A stretch of 64,000 bases of DNA from Bromus sterilis (lineage: Eukaryota > Streptophyta > Magnoliopsida > Poales > Poaceae). Below, in pieces: positions 1 to 11,372 of this stretch. Both the position numbers and the translations under genes were made by a program. The first letter of the stretch is position 1, and each line of letters begins with the position of its first letter. The notes under the pieces are model-generated. The model was not told the DNA's origin and made no database searches. It worked only from the letters and a program-made list of their open reading frames with translations. The stretch covers positions 63,906,001 through 63,970,000 of the forward strand of contig OX465598.1 in NCBI GenBank assembly GCA_950022295.1, given 5' to 3'.

Positions 1-1740
1 CAAACACAATCGAAGCCCCAGGTTCGTCTGCCTAAAGAAGTTCGAGCCTACTTACAACGAGCTCATAGCTGCTACACTTACCGCAGCAACGTAGTCCTTA
101 GGATTTCTGATAGCTGTTATACTTGTCGCAGCTAAATCCTTAGGATTTTTTGACAGAACTTGTAATACGGTCAGCAGTGCCAAAAACAATGTATCGAATA
201 AAGCAAAGTGTTCCTCAAATTTTCTTTTGAGTTGATATCTTTTACGCTTCAAACGCATACCCGATGCTCGGGGGGCTACGCCTTAAAAAACACCCATACT
301 CGGGGGCTACGCCTTAAAAATAAAATCAATCGACGAATTTTCATTCCACAATACAACATTGTGTCGATACACAACCCCTATATACGTGAAGCTCTAATTT
401 CCTTGCAATGCTCTCCCCATCTCGAACACACGGGGAAATTGTTCGAAGTTTACTCTACGGCAAAGAGAATCATCGATACCCAGGTCGATCCATGGATGCC
501 ACGCTCGAATGAAGGACAAGTCAATCCACACACCTGCACTCAATCGGAACCGAAACGAAGTTATACATCTTGGCTTCACTACAGCCATGCCACCACAAGC
601 ACTCGCCATCAACTCGCTGCATGCTTTGAAGAAACATAAAATGATGAGCGAAATCAAGATCAGATCTGCAGGATTGCTCAAAACGTGCAAACCCGGTTCA
701 TTCAATCTCGAAGCAAAAAAACCAAGGACGGTCCTTGTCAAATTCGAATGTGATGGCATACTGACTTCACCAGCATGGGCATTGACAACGGCGATATACG
801 TATTCACTCAACAGTTTCGTCGGCGCAGAAACCGGAGCAAAAATCAATGACAACGAAGAAACTCGAGGGCTACAGAGCGGGTAAAACTAGTCCTGTTCGC
901 AACCCAGCCTACTCTCAAAATTGAGCAATGGTGGAAAAAGTACACTCTTGCCTCTATGTAGATATCTTCTGCTTCAAAATAACCACAACCACTACTCGAC
1001 TCTGGTCAAGGCTGCCACACAGTTCAAGGATAACCGAGCGGTTTATCAACGAAGAACTCAACCAAGTCGAAGAAACACTCGAAGGAGTGAAGTAACACGC
1101 GCACGACAGAGCAAGATAAGTCGACATATACAAGAAAAATAGGGGCTGCGTAATTATGGGCACTATTTAAAAGAATTACACAGGCGGATGAAATACAGCG
1201 GAAGATCTGTATGCACAAAAACAATTCGAAATACTACGCTTCGAATTGCCACACTGAGAGCTGTGCTCAGATCGTTTACTCGAAGAATTCGTCCGAAGAG
1301 CTTCAACTGTGCACCCAAAAAGAAGGCGAGCCACTCAGCTCCTAAAGATTACGCTGTCTCAGCCTTTGCCACAAGATGAAAAACTAGCTTCTCCATCTTC
1401 TCGCTAGAACGGAAGGATCAATGAACTCAGTCCACCATTCCCTTCCAGGGACAAAAGGAACATCTGCTCAGAGTAAAGAAACAATCAAGGAGACAGTTTT
1501 TGAGAACGGATCGAAAATAGGTCATTTTTTGACCCGTCCTCGGGGGCCACACCACCCCTTGGCGCGGCCAGGGCGTGCCAGGGCATGGTGTGGCCCCCCC
1601 TCTGTGTTGGTTTCTTCAAAATAGGGACTTCGGGATTTATTTCGTCCAATCCCGAGAATATTTCCAGAACAACATTTCTGAAATAAAATGCAGCAGAAAA
1701 CAGGGAACTGACACTGTGGCATCTTGTTAATAGGTTAAGT
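1..1740 (+). other. Gypsy-like non-coding remnant
   Basis: No convincing coding region is visible; the ORFs are short and lack motifs. The stretch has features of Triticeae Gypsy 3' regions: two copies of a 'ctcgggggctacgcc'-type motif near 268-318, a related 'ctcgagggctac' at about 863, and a tandem duplication of about 45 bp (about 65-108 and 109-152) whose units share 'tccttaggatt'. From about 1530 it changes to a different repeat with a GC-rich hairpin, then the string 'atcttgttaataggtta' (about 1721-1737) that I associate with a common wheat repeat. The join between the two is not clear. Family assignment is an inference from memory. Confidence 0.45.
1542..1598. repeat. GC-rich hairpin
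   Basis: A perfect 13-bp inverted repeat: gggggccacacca at 1542-1554 pairs with tggtgtggccccc at 1586-1598, around a 31-base GC-rich loop. A related, slightly imperfect hairpin with the same arm sequence lies at 3292-3345. Both flank the Harbinger remnant. The motif probably belongs to the repeat that hosts the transposase fragment. Confidence 0.7.
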
Positions 1741-1812
1741 GAAGAGAAAACATATAGTAATTGGTGTAAAACAAGTACGGAGCATCAAAAGTTATAGATC
1801 GTTTGCAGTGTA

Positions 1813-2690
1813 TCACACCTCCATGAAATTCTCAAAGCATGCCAGTGGTCCGTCCTGGGGTTCAATCAGCTCTCCTCGAAAGTCCCAATTCTGGTCATAT
1901 ATTATATCATCTCGTTCATGCTCGACAGTCATGTTGTGCATGATGACACAAGCAGTCATCACCTCCCACATCTTCTCGGTGCTCCATGATCTAGCTGGAT
2001 GCCGAACAATTGACCAACGAGATTGAAGCACACCAAATGCCTGCTCCACGTCCTTCCTGGCACCCTCTTGTGCTTCGGCAAACCACTTATGTTTTTCTTC
2101 GACGGGTTGCCGCTATGTCTTCCAAATGTAGACCACTTTGGGTAGATGCCATCAGCTAGATAGTACCCCTTGTCATATGTGTGGCCGTTGACCACATAGC
2201 TGACTGCTGGAGCCTTGCCTAGAGCAAGTCGATCAAAAACTAGAGATTGCTGAACGACATTGATGTCATTGTGGGAACCGAACATGCCAAAGTAGGAGTA
2301 ACAAATCCAAAGATCTTGAGATGCAACGGCCTCAAGAATGACCGTACACCCTTCTTTGTGTCCTTTGTACGCGCCCTGCCAAGCAAAGGGACAGTTCTTC
2401 CATTCCCAGTGCATGCAATCTATGCTACCTAGCATTCCAGGGAACCCTCTGGACTCATTGATTGATAGCAAGTGGGAAGTGTCGGTAGCAATTGGCTCTC
2501 ACAAATATTCCTCACCGAAAACCTCAACCACAACTTCGCAGAACTTGTACATGGCCTCTAGGCAAGTGGACGCGCTCATGCGCATGTTCTCATCAACATG
2601 ATCACAAGCTACTACATATGCAATCCGTGTGGTGTGTGGCTGCCCTGGCCCACCACTGGCGGTGCCCCTTTGCGTATATCATCCCCCTGA
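1813..2690 (-). pseudogene. PIF/Harbinger DDE transposase, broken
   Basis: Transposase of the PIF/Harbinger superfamily, which cuts and pastes DNA elements through a DDE nuclease. Reading leftward, the first part (from about 2690) has the helix-rich N-terminal region including MRMSASTCLEAMYKF. It continues into RGFPGMLGSIDCMHWEWKNC, which contains the first catalytic Asp. The second Asp is in FGSHNDINVV near 2280, and the Glu is in EQAFGVLQSRW near 2040. Between the second Asp and the Glu, near 2050-2100, the frame changes, so the protein is split by a frameshift. It then ends early at 1813, where homologous proteins run on for some residues. No inverted repeats or second (Myb-like) ORF are visible, so this is an isolated transposase remnant. 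Confidence 0.85.
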
Positions 2691-3427
2691 AACCCTAAGA
2701 CCAGAACAACCATCGCAGAAATATTCTGCAGCCGCTACGAGGCGGAAAACAAAAGAGAGAGAAAAGCTCTCCGGCACAAAGAAATCTGTCAGGGAAATTC
2801 CTTCCCGGGGGGGGGGGGAAATCATCGCCATCGTCACCATCATCGAGCTAGACTTCATTAGGATCAACATCACCATCATCTCCACCGATCCACTCCGTTC
2901 CGCTGTAACATCTAGGGGTGAATCTTGTCTAGTTCATAGGGGAAACTTTCCCGATGTTAATTACTCCTTGTACTTGATGCTATTGAGTGAAACCTTCGAA
3001 TTAAGGTTTATGTCCAGATTGTTATTCATCATTATATCACCTCTGATCATGATCCATATGATGTCTTTTGAGTAGTTCGTTTAGTTCTTGAGGACATGGA
3101 AGAAGTCAAGATGTTAGTAGTGGAATTATGTTGAGTAATATTTAATGGTTTGATATTTAAGTTGTGGTGCTATTCTTCTAGTGGTGTCATGTGAACACCG
3201 ACTACATGATATCTCACCTTTATGGGCCTAGGGGAATGCATTGTGTGTTTGGCTACTAATTGTGGTGTGGGGGGTGACCCCTGGTAGGGTCATGGTGTGG
3301 TCCAAATACACCCACGGATAGCTAGATCCCGGTGGGCCACACCATAGTTGACCGAATAAGGTAGACTAAGTTCCAGAGAGGCCGACATAGGCTTTCCGGC
3401 AAAGACACCAGATCCTACATATACCTC
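2691..3427 (+). other. Repeat DNA flanking the Harbinger remnant
   Basis: No gene is seen; an ORF at 2629-3075 has no recognisable domain and includes simple CATCAC-type runs. The sequence contains a homopolymeric G run near 2808-2820 and 'atgggcctagggga' near 3223, which I associate with a common Triticeae LTR element. The hairpin at 3292-3345 (atggtgtggtcc / gggccacaccat) repeats the arm motif seen at 1542-1598. It is cut at 3428 by the start of Gypsy G2. Confidence 0.4.
3292..3345. repeat. Hairpin related to the 1542 hairpin
   Basis: atggtgtggtcc at 3292-3303 pairs with gggccacaccat at 3334-3345 with one G-T type mismatch. The arm sequence 'tggtgtgg..cc' is the same as in the first hairpin, about 1.7 kb away. 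Confidence 0.6.
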
Positions 3428-3448
3428 TGTCGGATCAGAACTTGCTTG

Positions 3449-4063
3449 TGATGGGGATATGCCTAATAGGGTATGTCACCAAAGGGTAAAACAACGAAGA
3501 TACAAGGTACCTAAGGAAGCCCAGAAGACAAGGACGGCCCACTCGTCATGCTTGACGAGTGGCTTGAAGGACAAGACATCGAAGCGTTGCGGCCTGTTGG
3601 GCCTGTACGAGTGACTCCTAGACCTTTACGGCTTGGAGTTCGACTCGTACTCACATAGGAAACTTGTATGCTACGACCAAGGGCGCCTTTATAAGCTCTT
3701 GCCCGTAGCCTTAGACAAGATAAGTAAGACAGCTCTCGATAATCTCATAGACGTTCTGAGGACCCCTCCCAGAGCGAAACCCTAGCCTAAGGAAACACCC
3801 GACAACTCGTCGAGTTCTCTCAACTCGTCGAGTCCTAGAGAGAAAGCTTCCGTGTCTCCTTGTCGACTCCTAGGCATTGTACTGTTTGTCTCCATCAATC
3901 AATAAAGGCCGAGCAGGAAGTAGGTCATTACCTCACGACGAGGGGCCAAACCTGGGTAAATCCCGTTTTCCCCTTGTAGCTCGACCCGAAGATGTCTACT
4001 TCCCCCCAACTCCACGCAACTTAAGCTATCCCTAGTAGCATCTGCCGTGTCAATACCACGACA
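3449..4063 (+). repeat. 5' LTR of Gypsy G1
   Basis: TG...CA bounded. A TATA-like tttataag lies at 3688-3695 and a polyadenylation signal aataaa at 3901-3906, so U3-R-U5 order is as expected for a functional LTR promoter. Confidence 0.92.
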
Positions 4064-4083
4064 GTTGGCGCCAACCGTGGGGC
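4064..4083 (+). promoter_or_regulatory. Primer-binding site of G1
   Basis: Directly after the LTR, gttggcgccaaccgtggggc. The start ttggcgcc is the pattern of many grass Gypsy primer sites (Asp-tRNA-like), with a divergent 3' part. G2 has nearly the same site at 16547, so the two are related. Confidence 0.7.
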
Positions 4084-6879
4084 ATGAGATGTCAAGACTA
4101 CGAGCTTCGGCGAGTCCTTCAAGATCGACCTCGACGACGACGACGATGACGGTTCACTCGTGCCCTCTTAGCGGCTTGAGTTCGATTCTAACTCTACCTT
4201 TGAAGCCCTACGCGGAGGACGGAAGGAGATACGCATCTGGACGGGTGATGGCGTTCGGCGATCAGCGGGCGGTGATGGCAGGAACCTACCTGCCAGCTTT
4301 GGGTCCACTCGACAGCGGCCATATTTTCCCTATAGGTGGCCCAGATGGCGACGCGCATAACGATGAACAGGAGGATGGAATCGTCAAGGAGCTAGAAAGA
4401 GAACAAGACGAACGCGCAAACAACATGGAGATCGACACGGAGTCAAACCAGGAGCAAGAAGTGGACCAGGAGTTGCGGCCAAATCCGGTGAGTGTTTTTA
4501 TGGCAGGAGGAGCGACCGATCCGCTCAACACTCCGATCCCGGACAATGCAGACGCTGCAACGCTCAACAGGCTCAGGGAGGTGTTGCAAAAGGAGGAGCA
4601 GGTGAACGCAGATCTCAAAGCCAAGCGTGAAAAAGCGAGGAAAGAAAACGAGAAACTCAGGAGCTATCAGGTAAAACAGGCGTGTGCCAGAAAAAGTATC
4701 TCGATTTTGGAAGCGCACCTGTCAACCCACAGCCCACTCGACAAACGGCACAACCCACCCAGCCCATACCACCAACCGTTGTGTCGAATGCGCTTGTGTT
4801 ATACGAAGCAGCAAATAGGACGCCACCAGCAGTGGCGACAGGAACAAGTCAACCACCACCACCCCCACCGCCACCAAACACGGATCCGGAAGGCAGCAGA
4901 GCAGCACGGTGGCCACTCGCTGAAGGTAACGCTGGAGCAGGAACATCCAACGTCCCAACAAGGCAGGAGGAACCCGATACAGAGAACAATGGGCTGTATG
5001 GTAATCCAATCGAGAACGTGGTAGCAGCGGAAGCAATGTTGAAGAAAGTAGATTTCACCAACCCCGAGTCAGCACGATTAGCGAAAGAGAAGGCAGTGTA
5101 GTTAGTCAACAAGGCAATAGCACAACAGTAAGCAGGTCGTGATAACAGGGGAAGATTGTATTCACGATCAGAGGCGAGTCGAGTGGCTGCAGCAGCAGCA
5201 CAAAGGCGTCCAGCAGTAGATCGACCAAGAGCTCAGTCGATCCAAGGGATACCTCAAAGACCACTAAACCCAGCAGTCGACAGCCAGGGCAACCCAATAG
5301 ACGGTCGAGTGCATATTATCAACAACAGGAGTTATCAAGAGCAGTTGCGCGCAGCAAACCTTCACTCGCCAAACAGCGTGTTCGCACGAGAAGGACCAGC
5401 ATGTTTTGGCCCAGTTATACGACTTGCCCGCTACCCCCAAGGGTTCAAAGGACCACGAGACGTTGCTCGTTATGAACACTCGATGGATCCCACTTCTTAG
5501 ATTAACACTTATTCGCAGGCAATGGAGGTGATCGGAGCATCAGAGATGGTGGATGTCAAGCATCTACCAATGATGGTAGGAGAAACCACTCGCAAGTGGC
5601 TGGAGCGCTTGCCAAGGGAGAGTTAATTCCTGGGCAGACATGCAACGGATGTTCATTCAGAACTTCAAAGGTACGTGTATACAACCACCCGACGATGATG
5701 ACCTTCTCGCATGCGTTCAAGGAGAGAGGGAGGCCACTCGAGATTGGATTCGTCGGTGGCAGGGCATATACTTGTCGTGTGATAAGATCAGTCAGGAATC
5801 AGCAATCAAATCACTTCAGGAGGGGTCCACATACGAGCCACTAAGGGTATGTTGAGTATAACGTATATTAGGAAATATGAGATAGAGTAGGATTCTATTC
5901 TACCTTGTCTTGTACTCCAAGTAGATCATTGTACTCCTATATATATGCCTCTAAGGCTCAAGCAATATACATCGATTTCACCAAAACCCTCTCTCTATCC
6001 TTCTACATGGTATCAGCCTAACCGGTCCTAAACCCTAGCCACCGCCGTCGCTTCCGCCCGCGCCGCCCCCGGCGCCGATCCCTGATCGCCGGCGCTGGGG
6101 GCCGCGCCGCCCGTAACTAGGGTTCGTCCGCCGATCCCGTGGATCGGCTGCCCTAGAGTCTTTTCTCCCGATCCCTTGATCGGGGCTTTTTCTCTCCGCC
6201 GGTCGTCTTGATCGGCGTCTTTTTTTGGTTTTCCGATCTAAGATCGGTTTGCGTCGCCCATCGCCGTCGTCGATCCACTGCACCTCTACTTCGACTCCGG
6301 CGCGACTGCCGGCTTCTTCACCGACATGGCGGCTTCGCGCGCCGCGGCGGCGGCTTCGCGCGACACGGCGGCCCGTAGTGGCCGCCTTCCGCGCGTTAGC
6401 CCGACCGTCGCCCACGCCGGCCGTCGCCGCCCCTGCTTCAGATCGGAGTCCTCCACCGCCATCGTCGCCACCGAATACAACCCGCCCCGGCCCCCGCGAC
6501 GCCCCTGGACCCGCAACGTCCCCGACACCCCCGGCTGGCCACGCGCCAGCTGGGGTCACACCGAGTGGCCCCGCGCCGATCGGGCGTGCGCCGGCTGGAC
6601 CCGCGACGTCCCTGACACCCCGCCTGGCCCCGCGCCGGCTGGGGGCCCTCGTCGTTGGTCGCGTCGGCTGGCCCCACGCCGTTGGAGTCGCGTCGGCTAG
6701 TCCCGCGTCGCGTCGGCGCTGCTGGTTCGCTCGGCCCCCCCTTCGCCATCAACACGCCGAGCGGCGCTCCTCCACCTCGCGGGCGATCGGATTGATCACC
6801 CGCCCGCCTGCGCGATCGCCCCCTCCACACCGCATTGACGACCCGTACAGTCGCCCGCGTGCGCCTCCGCCGGATTCCG

Positions 6880-7240
6880 TGAAGAACGCCCCCCGAGTAC
6901 GAGCGCCTATCCACCGATCGAGCATCGGGCGGCCGCCGCGTCGCCCCTTCGGGCCGCAGCGCCGCCCCCGTGGTTCTCCCCGTGGCTGCCCCGACTTCTG
7001 TGCCGCCGCTGCGTCCCCCCCACGGGCCGCAGCGTCGCGGCGCGCAGTCCACGCCGCCGCCCCGAGGCTGCCCGACACGCACGCCGCCACTGCGTCGCCC
7101 CACAGGCCGTAGTATCGCGGCACGCGGTCGCCGCCGCCGCCCCGAGGTCTTCCCCGCCGTCGCTCCCGACACGCGCGCCGCCGCTGCGTCGCCCCTTCAG
7201 GCCATAGCGTCGCAGCCCGCGGTCCACTGCCGTCCCCAAG
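6880..7240 (+). repeat. GC-rich tandem repeats inside the small Copia
   Basis: Degenerate units of roughly 80-95 bp share 'ctgcgtcgcccc', 'gggccgcagcgtcgcgg' and 'gccgccccgagg'; unit starts are near 7008, 7088 and 7182, with a partial unit near 6938. They explain the long spurious ORFs on both strands. Confidence 0.65.
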
Positions 7241-7705
7241 CGTTGACGCCCCCGTGGCATGGGCCGCGTCGCCTCTCTTGGCGCGGGAACGCTGCCGTCC
7301 GCGCATGGTCTTCGTCACGCTGTTGGGTTCTTCATCGCCTACGTCGAGCTCCGCCCTCGCCGCGCCACCCGCGCCGCTGCCGCTCACCTGAGCCGCGCCG
7401 ACTCCATGTTCGCCGCTGCCGCTCCACCGAGCCGCGCCGCCTCTACCGGCGACCGACCTGGCCCCTCACGGGCTACCTCTGGTTTCGCCGAATTCATCGT
7501 CGTCCACCTCTTCGTCGTCGTCCATCACCAGCTCATCGTCAGCGTCGTTGTCATCTTCCTCGACCACTTCATCTAGCTCCGGCAACCGCGGCGACTCCAC
7601 CCTCGGCACCTTCTACCCCCCGCCGAGTTGTGCCGCAACCTTCGTCGAGCCCTTCTCTGCTGGTCCCTCCGACATGGCGTACAACTCCTACTGGTCCCCG
7701 TCTAA

Positions 7706-7915
7706 GCATGCCCGGTACTGGCAACACCGGTGTGTGCCTTCATCTACGACGTGTTCCCGGGTCTGGCAAGCCTGGTGCGGCGCTTCGTCGACATCGTCTT
7801 CGTCTGTCTATGCATGCCCGGTGCTGGCAACACCGACGCGTGCCTTCGTCTACGACGTGTCCCCGGGATTGGCAAACCCGGGGCGACGCTTCGTCAACAC
7901 CGTCTCCTTCCGGAC
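7706..7915 (+). repeat. About 104-bp direct repeat
   Basis: Two copies of a unit beginning 'gcatgcccggt.ctggcaacac' (near 7706 and 7810) and including 'tacgacgtgt.cccggg.ttggcaa.cc.gg'. It lies in the interior of the 158-bp-LTR Copia and shares no obvious coding frame with a known protein. Confidence 0.6.
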
Positions 7916-8923
7916 GTCACCATCATCTTCTTCGCGACGTCCCGTGCTACGACTAACGACCGCCCGCCAGTGCCGCTCTTCCCGAGCCGCGCTGCGCTCC
8001 TGACTTCCTTGCACCCGCGGCTCCTCGGCGACTACCTCGACACCGGCTACCCCGACTCAACATCGACCACGGCATTTCTCGCACGGCTACCTCGACTACG
8101 GCTTCACCACCCTACGCTCTCGTCTACTTCGACAACGACACAAAGGGCTACCGCCTGCTTGGGAACCTCGTTGGCTTCCACTCCAGCCACAAACTCCGCG
8201 ATGCGTCGACCGTTACGACTGTGGTGGGGATGTCCGTCGGCTCCGCCTTCGGATTCTTCTCCAGTCTCACCGTCTGCGTCGCTAAATTGTGACTGCGGGG
8301 GGATGTTGTGTATAACGTATATTAGGAAATATGAGATAGAGTAGGATTCTATTCTACCTTTTCTTGTACTCCAAATAGATCATTCTACTCCTATATATAT
8401 GCCTCTAAGGCTCAAGCAATATACATCGATTTCACCAAAACCCTCTCTCTATCCTTTTACAGGGTAGAGCTCACCGTGAAAAAGGACAGCATCACCAGCG
8501 TTCACGAAGCAATGGAAATAGCAATGAGATATGCAGCATCGGACCAGCGATTCAACCAGCACAGGATTAACGTTGAGCAATATAGACGTGACACTCGACA
8601 TGACGATCATAGAGACAGAAACAGAAGATAAAAAAGAGGGCGTGAACCGCGCGACGATCAGCACAGAGCACGAGATAATAGCAACAGATTCAACCAGAAT
8701 GACAATAGAAGAAGGTTCAACGATAACAGGTCAAATTTCGTAGGTGTTGCTAGCCAAGGAGAGAACCGTGGAAAGTACAATCAGAACAGGTCCAATAGCA
8801 ATCAAAGCAATGGGAAGTTCTCCAAGGAAAGATTTGATGCTAGAAAGGAGCTGAGCAACCCATGTAGGTTACACGGAAACAATGAGCAAGAATCTGGGCA
8901 CTCGATAGGCCGAGTGCTGGAAG

Positions 8924-9889
8924 TTGGCAGAAATAGCAAAAGCAAAGCAAGATAGAGAGCGAGCAACCAACATGGAAGCCAATGCTAGGGCTACCAAAGT
9001 TCCAGATGCGGCAGTGCAGAACGGATTTGGCAAAGATAGTGGAAGTTTTCACACATTTACGGGCGCCTCAAGGAGAGAAAAGAAAATTTTAGCACACGCC
9101 TTGGCGGTTCACCAAGTTGCAGCAGATGTGCCAAGATATTTAGATTGGTCGGAGCAGGAAATCAAATTCAGTCGAGATGATCATGCGCCGCTCATTCGAT
9201 ATCCCGGACGGATGGCTTTGGTGGTGAAACCCAAGGTGGGTGATTATTGGTTGCCCAAAACCTTGATGGATGGAGGAAGCTCGATAAACATCATGTACTA
9301 TGACACGTTCAAGAGACTAAAGCTGCCCAAAGATACAATCAAGTCAACAACCACAACTTTCCATGGGATCGTCCCAGGACGCAAGGCATATCCAGTCGGC
9401 AAGGCAACGATTGCAGTTACATTTGGTACTATGGCAAATTTCAGAACAGAGAGGATTGAGTTTGAGATAGTAAATTACAAAAGCTCCTACCACTGCGTCT
9501 TGGGCAGACAGACGTTTGCCAAATTCATGGCAGTACCACATTATGCATACAACATGATGAAAATACCCGGTCCACATGCTATCATCATTGTTCGCGGTGA
9601 TCCAGATTTGACTATGGAGTGCGAAACAAAGGGATCTAGGATGGCAGAGAAAGTAGTAGAGTCAGAAGTAAATTCCATCGCAGAATTTTCCAATCTGTCA
9701 CTCGATGACGAGGAGGGTATCGAGTTGACACCGCAGACACCAAAAGCCATGAAAAGGAAAACCTTAGAGGTCATAGTCACAGCGGCCATCGAAAGCTTGA
9801 AAGACGCTAATATGGTGGAATCCTTGACGAGGCACAAGTCAGCAAATCTACTGCAGAAGATGCTGGGGACTTGCATCCCACAGCAATGA
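8924..9889 (+). CDS. Gag C-terminus and aspartic protease of Gypsy G1
   Basis: A retropepsin-type protease would cut the Gag polyprotein. The 321-residue frame has the active-site motif LMDGGSSINIMYYDTFKRL at about residues 113-131 (the D-G-G-S form of D-[ST]-G seen in grass Gypsy elements). Downstream, YHCVLGRQTFAKFMAVPHYA is the conserved hydrophobic-Gly block that closes the fold, followed by a typical end-of-protease segment (MKIPGP). The frame runs on about 95 residues with no reverse transcriptase and stops at 9889. The true translation start is upstream in the gag pieces; Met at 8924 is only the first in this frame. After the stop comes non-coding repeat DNA, so the polyprotein ends here. 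Confidence 0.85.
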   Translation: MAEIAKAKQDRERATNMEANARATKVPDAAVQNGFGKDSGSFHTFTGASRREKKILAHALAVHQVAADVPRYLDWSEQEIKFSRDDHAPLIRYPGRMALVVKPKVGDYWLPKTLMDGGSSINIMYYDTFKRLKLPKDTIKSTTTTFHGIVPGRKAYPVGKATIAVTFGTMANFRTERIEFEIVNYKSSYHCVLGRQTFAKFMAVPHYAYNMMKIPGPHAIIIVRGDPDLTMECETKGSRMAEKVVESEVNSIAEFSNLSLDDEEGIELTPQTPKAMKRKTLEVIVTAAIESLKDANMVESLTRHKSANLLQKMLGTCIPQQ

Positions 9890-11372
9890 AACAATAAGGC
9901 TGGCGAGCGACACGTAAGCTGGCGAGCGACGCAGGGGACTTGAAGCGCCACTCGACGAGGAAAAACTAGGCTGGCGAGCGACGCATTCAAATTTAGGCTG
10001 GCGAGCGACGCAAAATCTTATGTATTACTATGTTTTTGACGAGTATTTATGCATCATGAATAAAAGTCATAGTATCGACTTATGTTTTTATTTATAATGT
10101 TAAACGCGCCCGAGTGGCACTCGATGAAAGTTACGGTACAATTAAGGTACCCGACAATACTATGGCGCCCGAGTGGCACCGATGAAAATTATAAGTGTTA
10201 TCATACACTTTTATGAGTTAACGTGCTGCCAAGCACTCTACAAAACTCCAGCCAATGCTAGATGACCCACCATCTAGGGGAAAAAACTCCCTCTAGCATG
10301 GATCGCCGTCTGACGAACGTCCGGGATTGTAATTGCTAGTGGTAAAATTATGGAAAATCCAAGACCGGTCTACCTTTGTATCGTCTGACTCGTCCAGGTC
10401 GAGCGACGTACACGGGGGTCGCGCAAGCAGCGGAGGACGAAACTCTCGGCTTGGCATTATGTAGACATCGTTCTACTTCTATGATGAGCTCAACCTTCCT
10501 AGGGCAAAGCCACTACAAGCCTAGTATGCCGGAGCAAACCCTGAAACTGGGCAGGCCAAGCTCTAGTGGACGGTCGCATTAATCTGTACTGGCCCCTTAG
10601 TAACGAAAGCTGACCCTAATTGACTAGGGAGGTGGTATGAGCGTGTCCTAGAACTGATCCGCTGGACACATTTTATGACCCATCACTCGGTGCGAGATCA
10701 TCACTCGTAGCGAGAGGACTGGCGCTACTTATTATGGGTACCAAGTCAAAGCATGCTTTGCATCATTGCATATAGTCATTAAGGATTGCATTAGTATTAT
10801 AAGGATAGATTTATTACAGCATAGGGCTGCTATGTTTTGCATCATAAAGCATATTAACGAGTGAGAGTAGGCACCCGCTAAAGTGCCAAAATCATGAGAA
10901 ACTATTTGCAGGAAAAGCATATAGGATTTTCCCATAAATCCGATGATTATGAACAAGACTCTTTCAAAAAGAGCTTCAAACTATGAAAATTCCAGAAAGT
11001 ACTAAGGACAGCCATATATCGCTACAAGGTATTACTAAAGAGCACTCGACACAATCCTTTTTTGGTGCAGGGAAATTTTAAAAGAACAGAGGAGTGGAAA
11101 AAATATTACGGAAAGAAAGAATCAATGTCAGGAAGAAAGGAAGAAGGTGTGAAAGTTAAATGTTTGCAAACAAGAACCTCTCTAGGTAATAAGGCTGAGG
11201 GTGTCACCCGATACACAAAGCACTCGATGTATATGAAAGATTAAAGCCAAAAGGAAGACAATTCATTGCAGCATAACATATTGATCCACGAGTGTCAGCC
11301 ATCGCCAAAATCAATAAGGTTTTATATTACAGTACCAAAGGGCAAAAATTCTAAACAACAGCATATACACCC
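9890..11372 (+). other. Non-coding spacer between gag-pro and the antisense gene of G1
   Basis: No supported gene. It holds four spaced copies of 'gctggcgagcgac' (about 9899-10010) and two of 'cgcccgagtggcac' near 10107 and 10165. It is AT-richer toward 11300. The position between converging sense gag-pro and antisense gene suggests transcription of both ends here, but I can assign no terminator. Reverse transcriptase and integrase would be expected here in an autonomous element and are missing. Confidence 0.6.
9899..10011 (+). repeat. Four copies of gctggcgagcgac
   Basis: Copies start near 9900, 9917, 9971 and 9998, at uneven spacing, each followed by a c or ac. They begin ten bases after the protease stop codon. 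Confidence 0.8.

Larger units (their letters stand above)
5850..8461 (+). mobile_element. Non-autonomous Copia-like element with 158-bp LTRs
   Basis: LTRs of 158 bp at 5850-6007 and 8304-8461 differ at about five bases by eye, begin TGTTG and end TACA, and are flanked by the TSD gggta (5845-5849 and 8462-8466). The primer site tggtatcagcctaac follows at 6008, a variant of the initiator-Met type used by Copia. A purine tract gcgggggga lies just before 8304. The 2.3 kb interior is very GC-rich and holds no gag, protease, integrase or reverse transcriptase that I can recognise. The long ORFs there (for example 6225-7112) are proline/arginine-rich and open in several frames on both strands, as expected of biased composition. 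It splits the gag of G1. Confidence 0.9.
4084..8923 (+). pseudogene. gag of Gypsy G1, broken and interrupted
   Basis: Gag forms the RNA-packaging particle. Coding pieces lie in changing frames: about 4084-4680 (acidic, then a coiled-coil-like stretch rich in E, K and R), 4682-5101 (proline-rich run, PPPPPPPP), about 5156-5500 (ending in a region resembling the start of the grass Gypsy capsid), and 5516-5849. The last piece has WLERLPRES and QNFKGTC, typical of grass Gypsy gag. A Copia-like element splits it at 5850-8461; the frame resumes at 8467 with KKDSITSVHEAMEIAMRYA. A degenerate zinc-knuckle-like stretch (CRLHGNNE...H) is near 8860-8900. Stops and frameshifts make it non-functional as it stands. 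Confidence 0.75.

Noticed and set aside
6035..7387. Long ORFs on both strands in GC-rich DNA (for example 6225-7112 plus and 6438-7172 minus)
   Set aside because: They overlap in many frames, are made of Pro, Arg, Ala and Gly, and follow from tandem GC-rich repeats. No domain or codon pattern.
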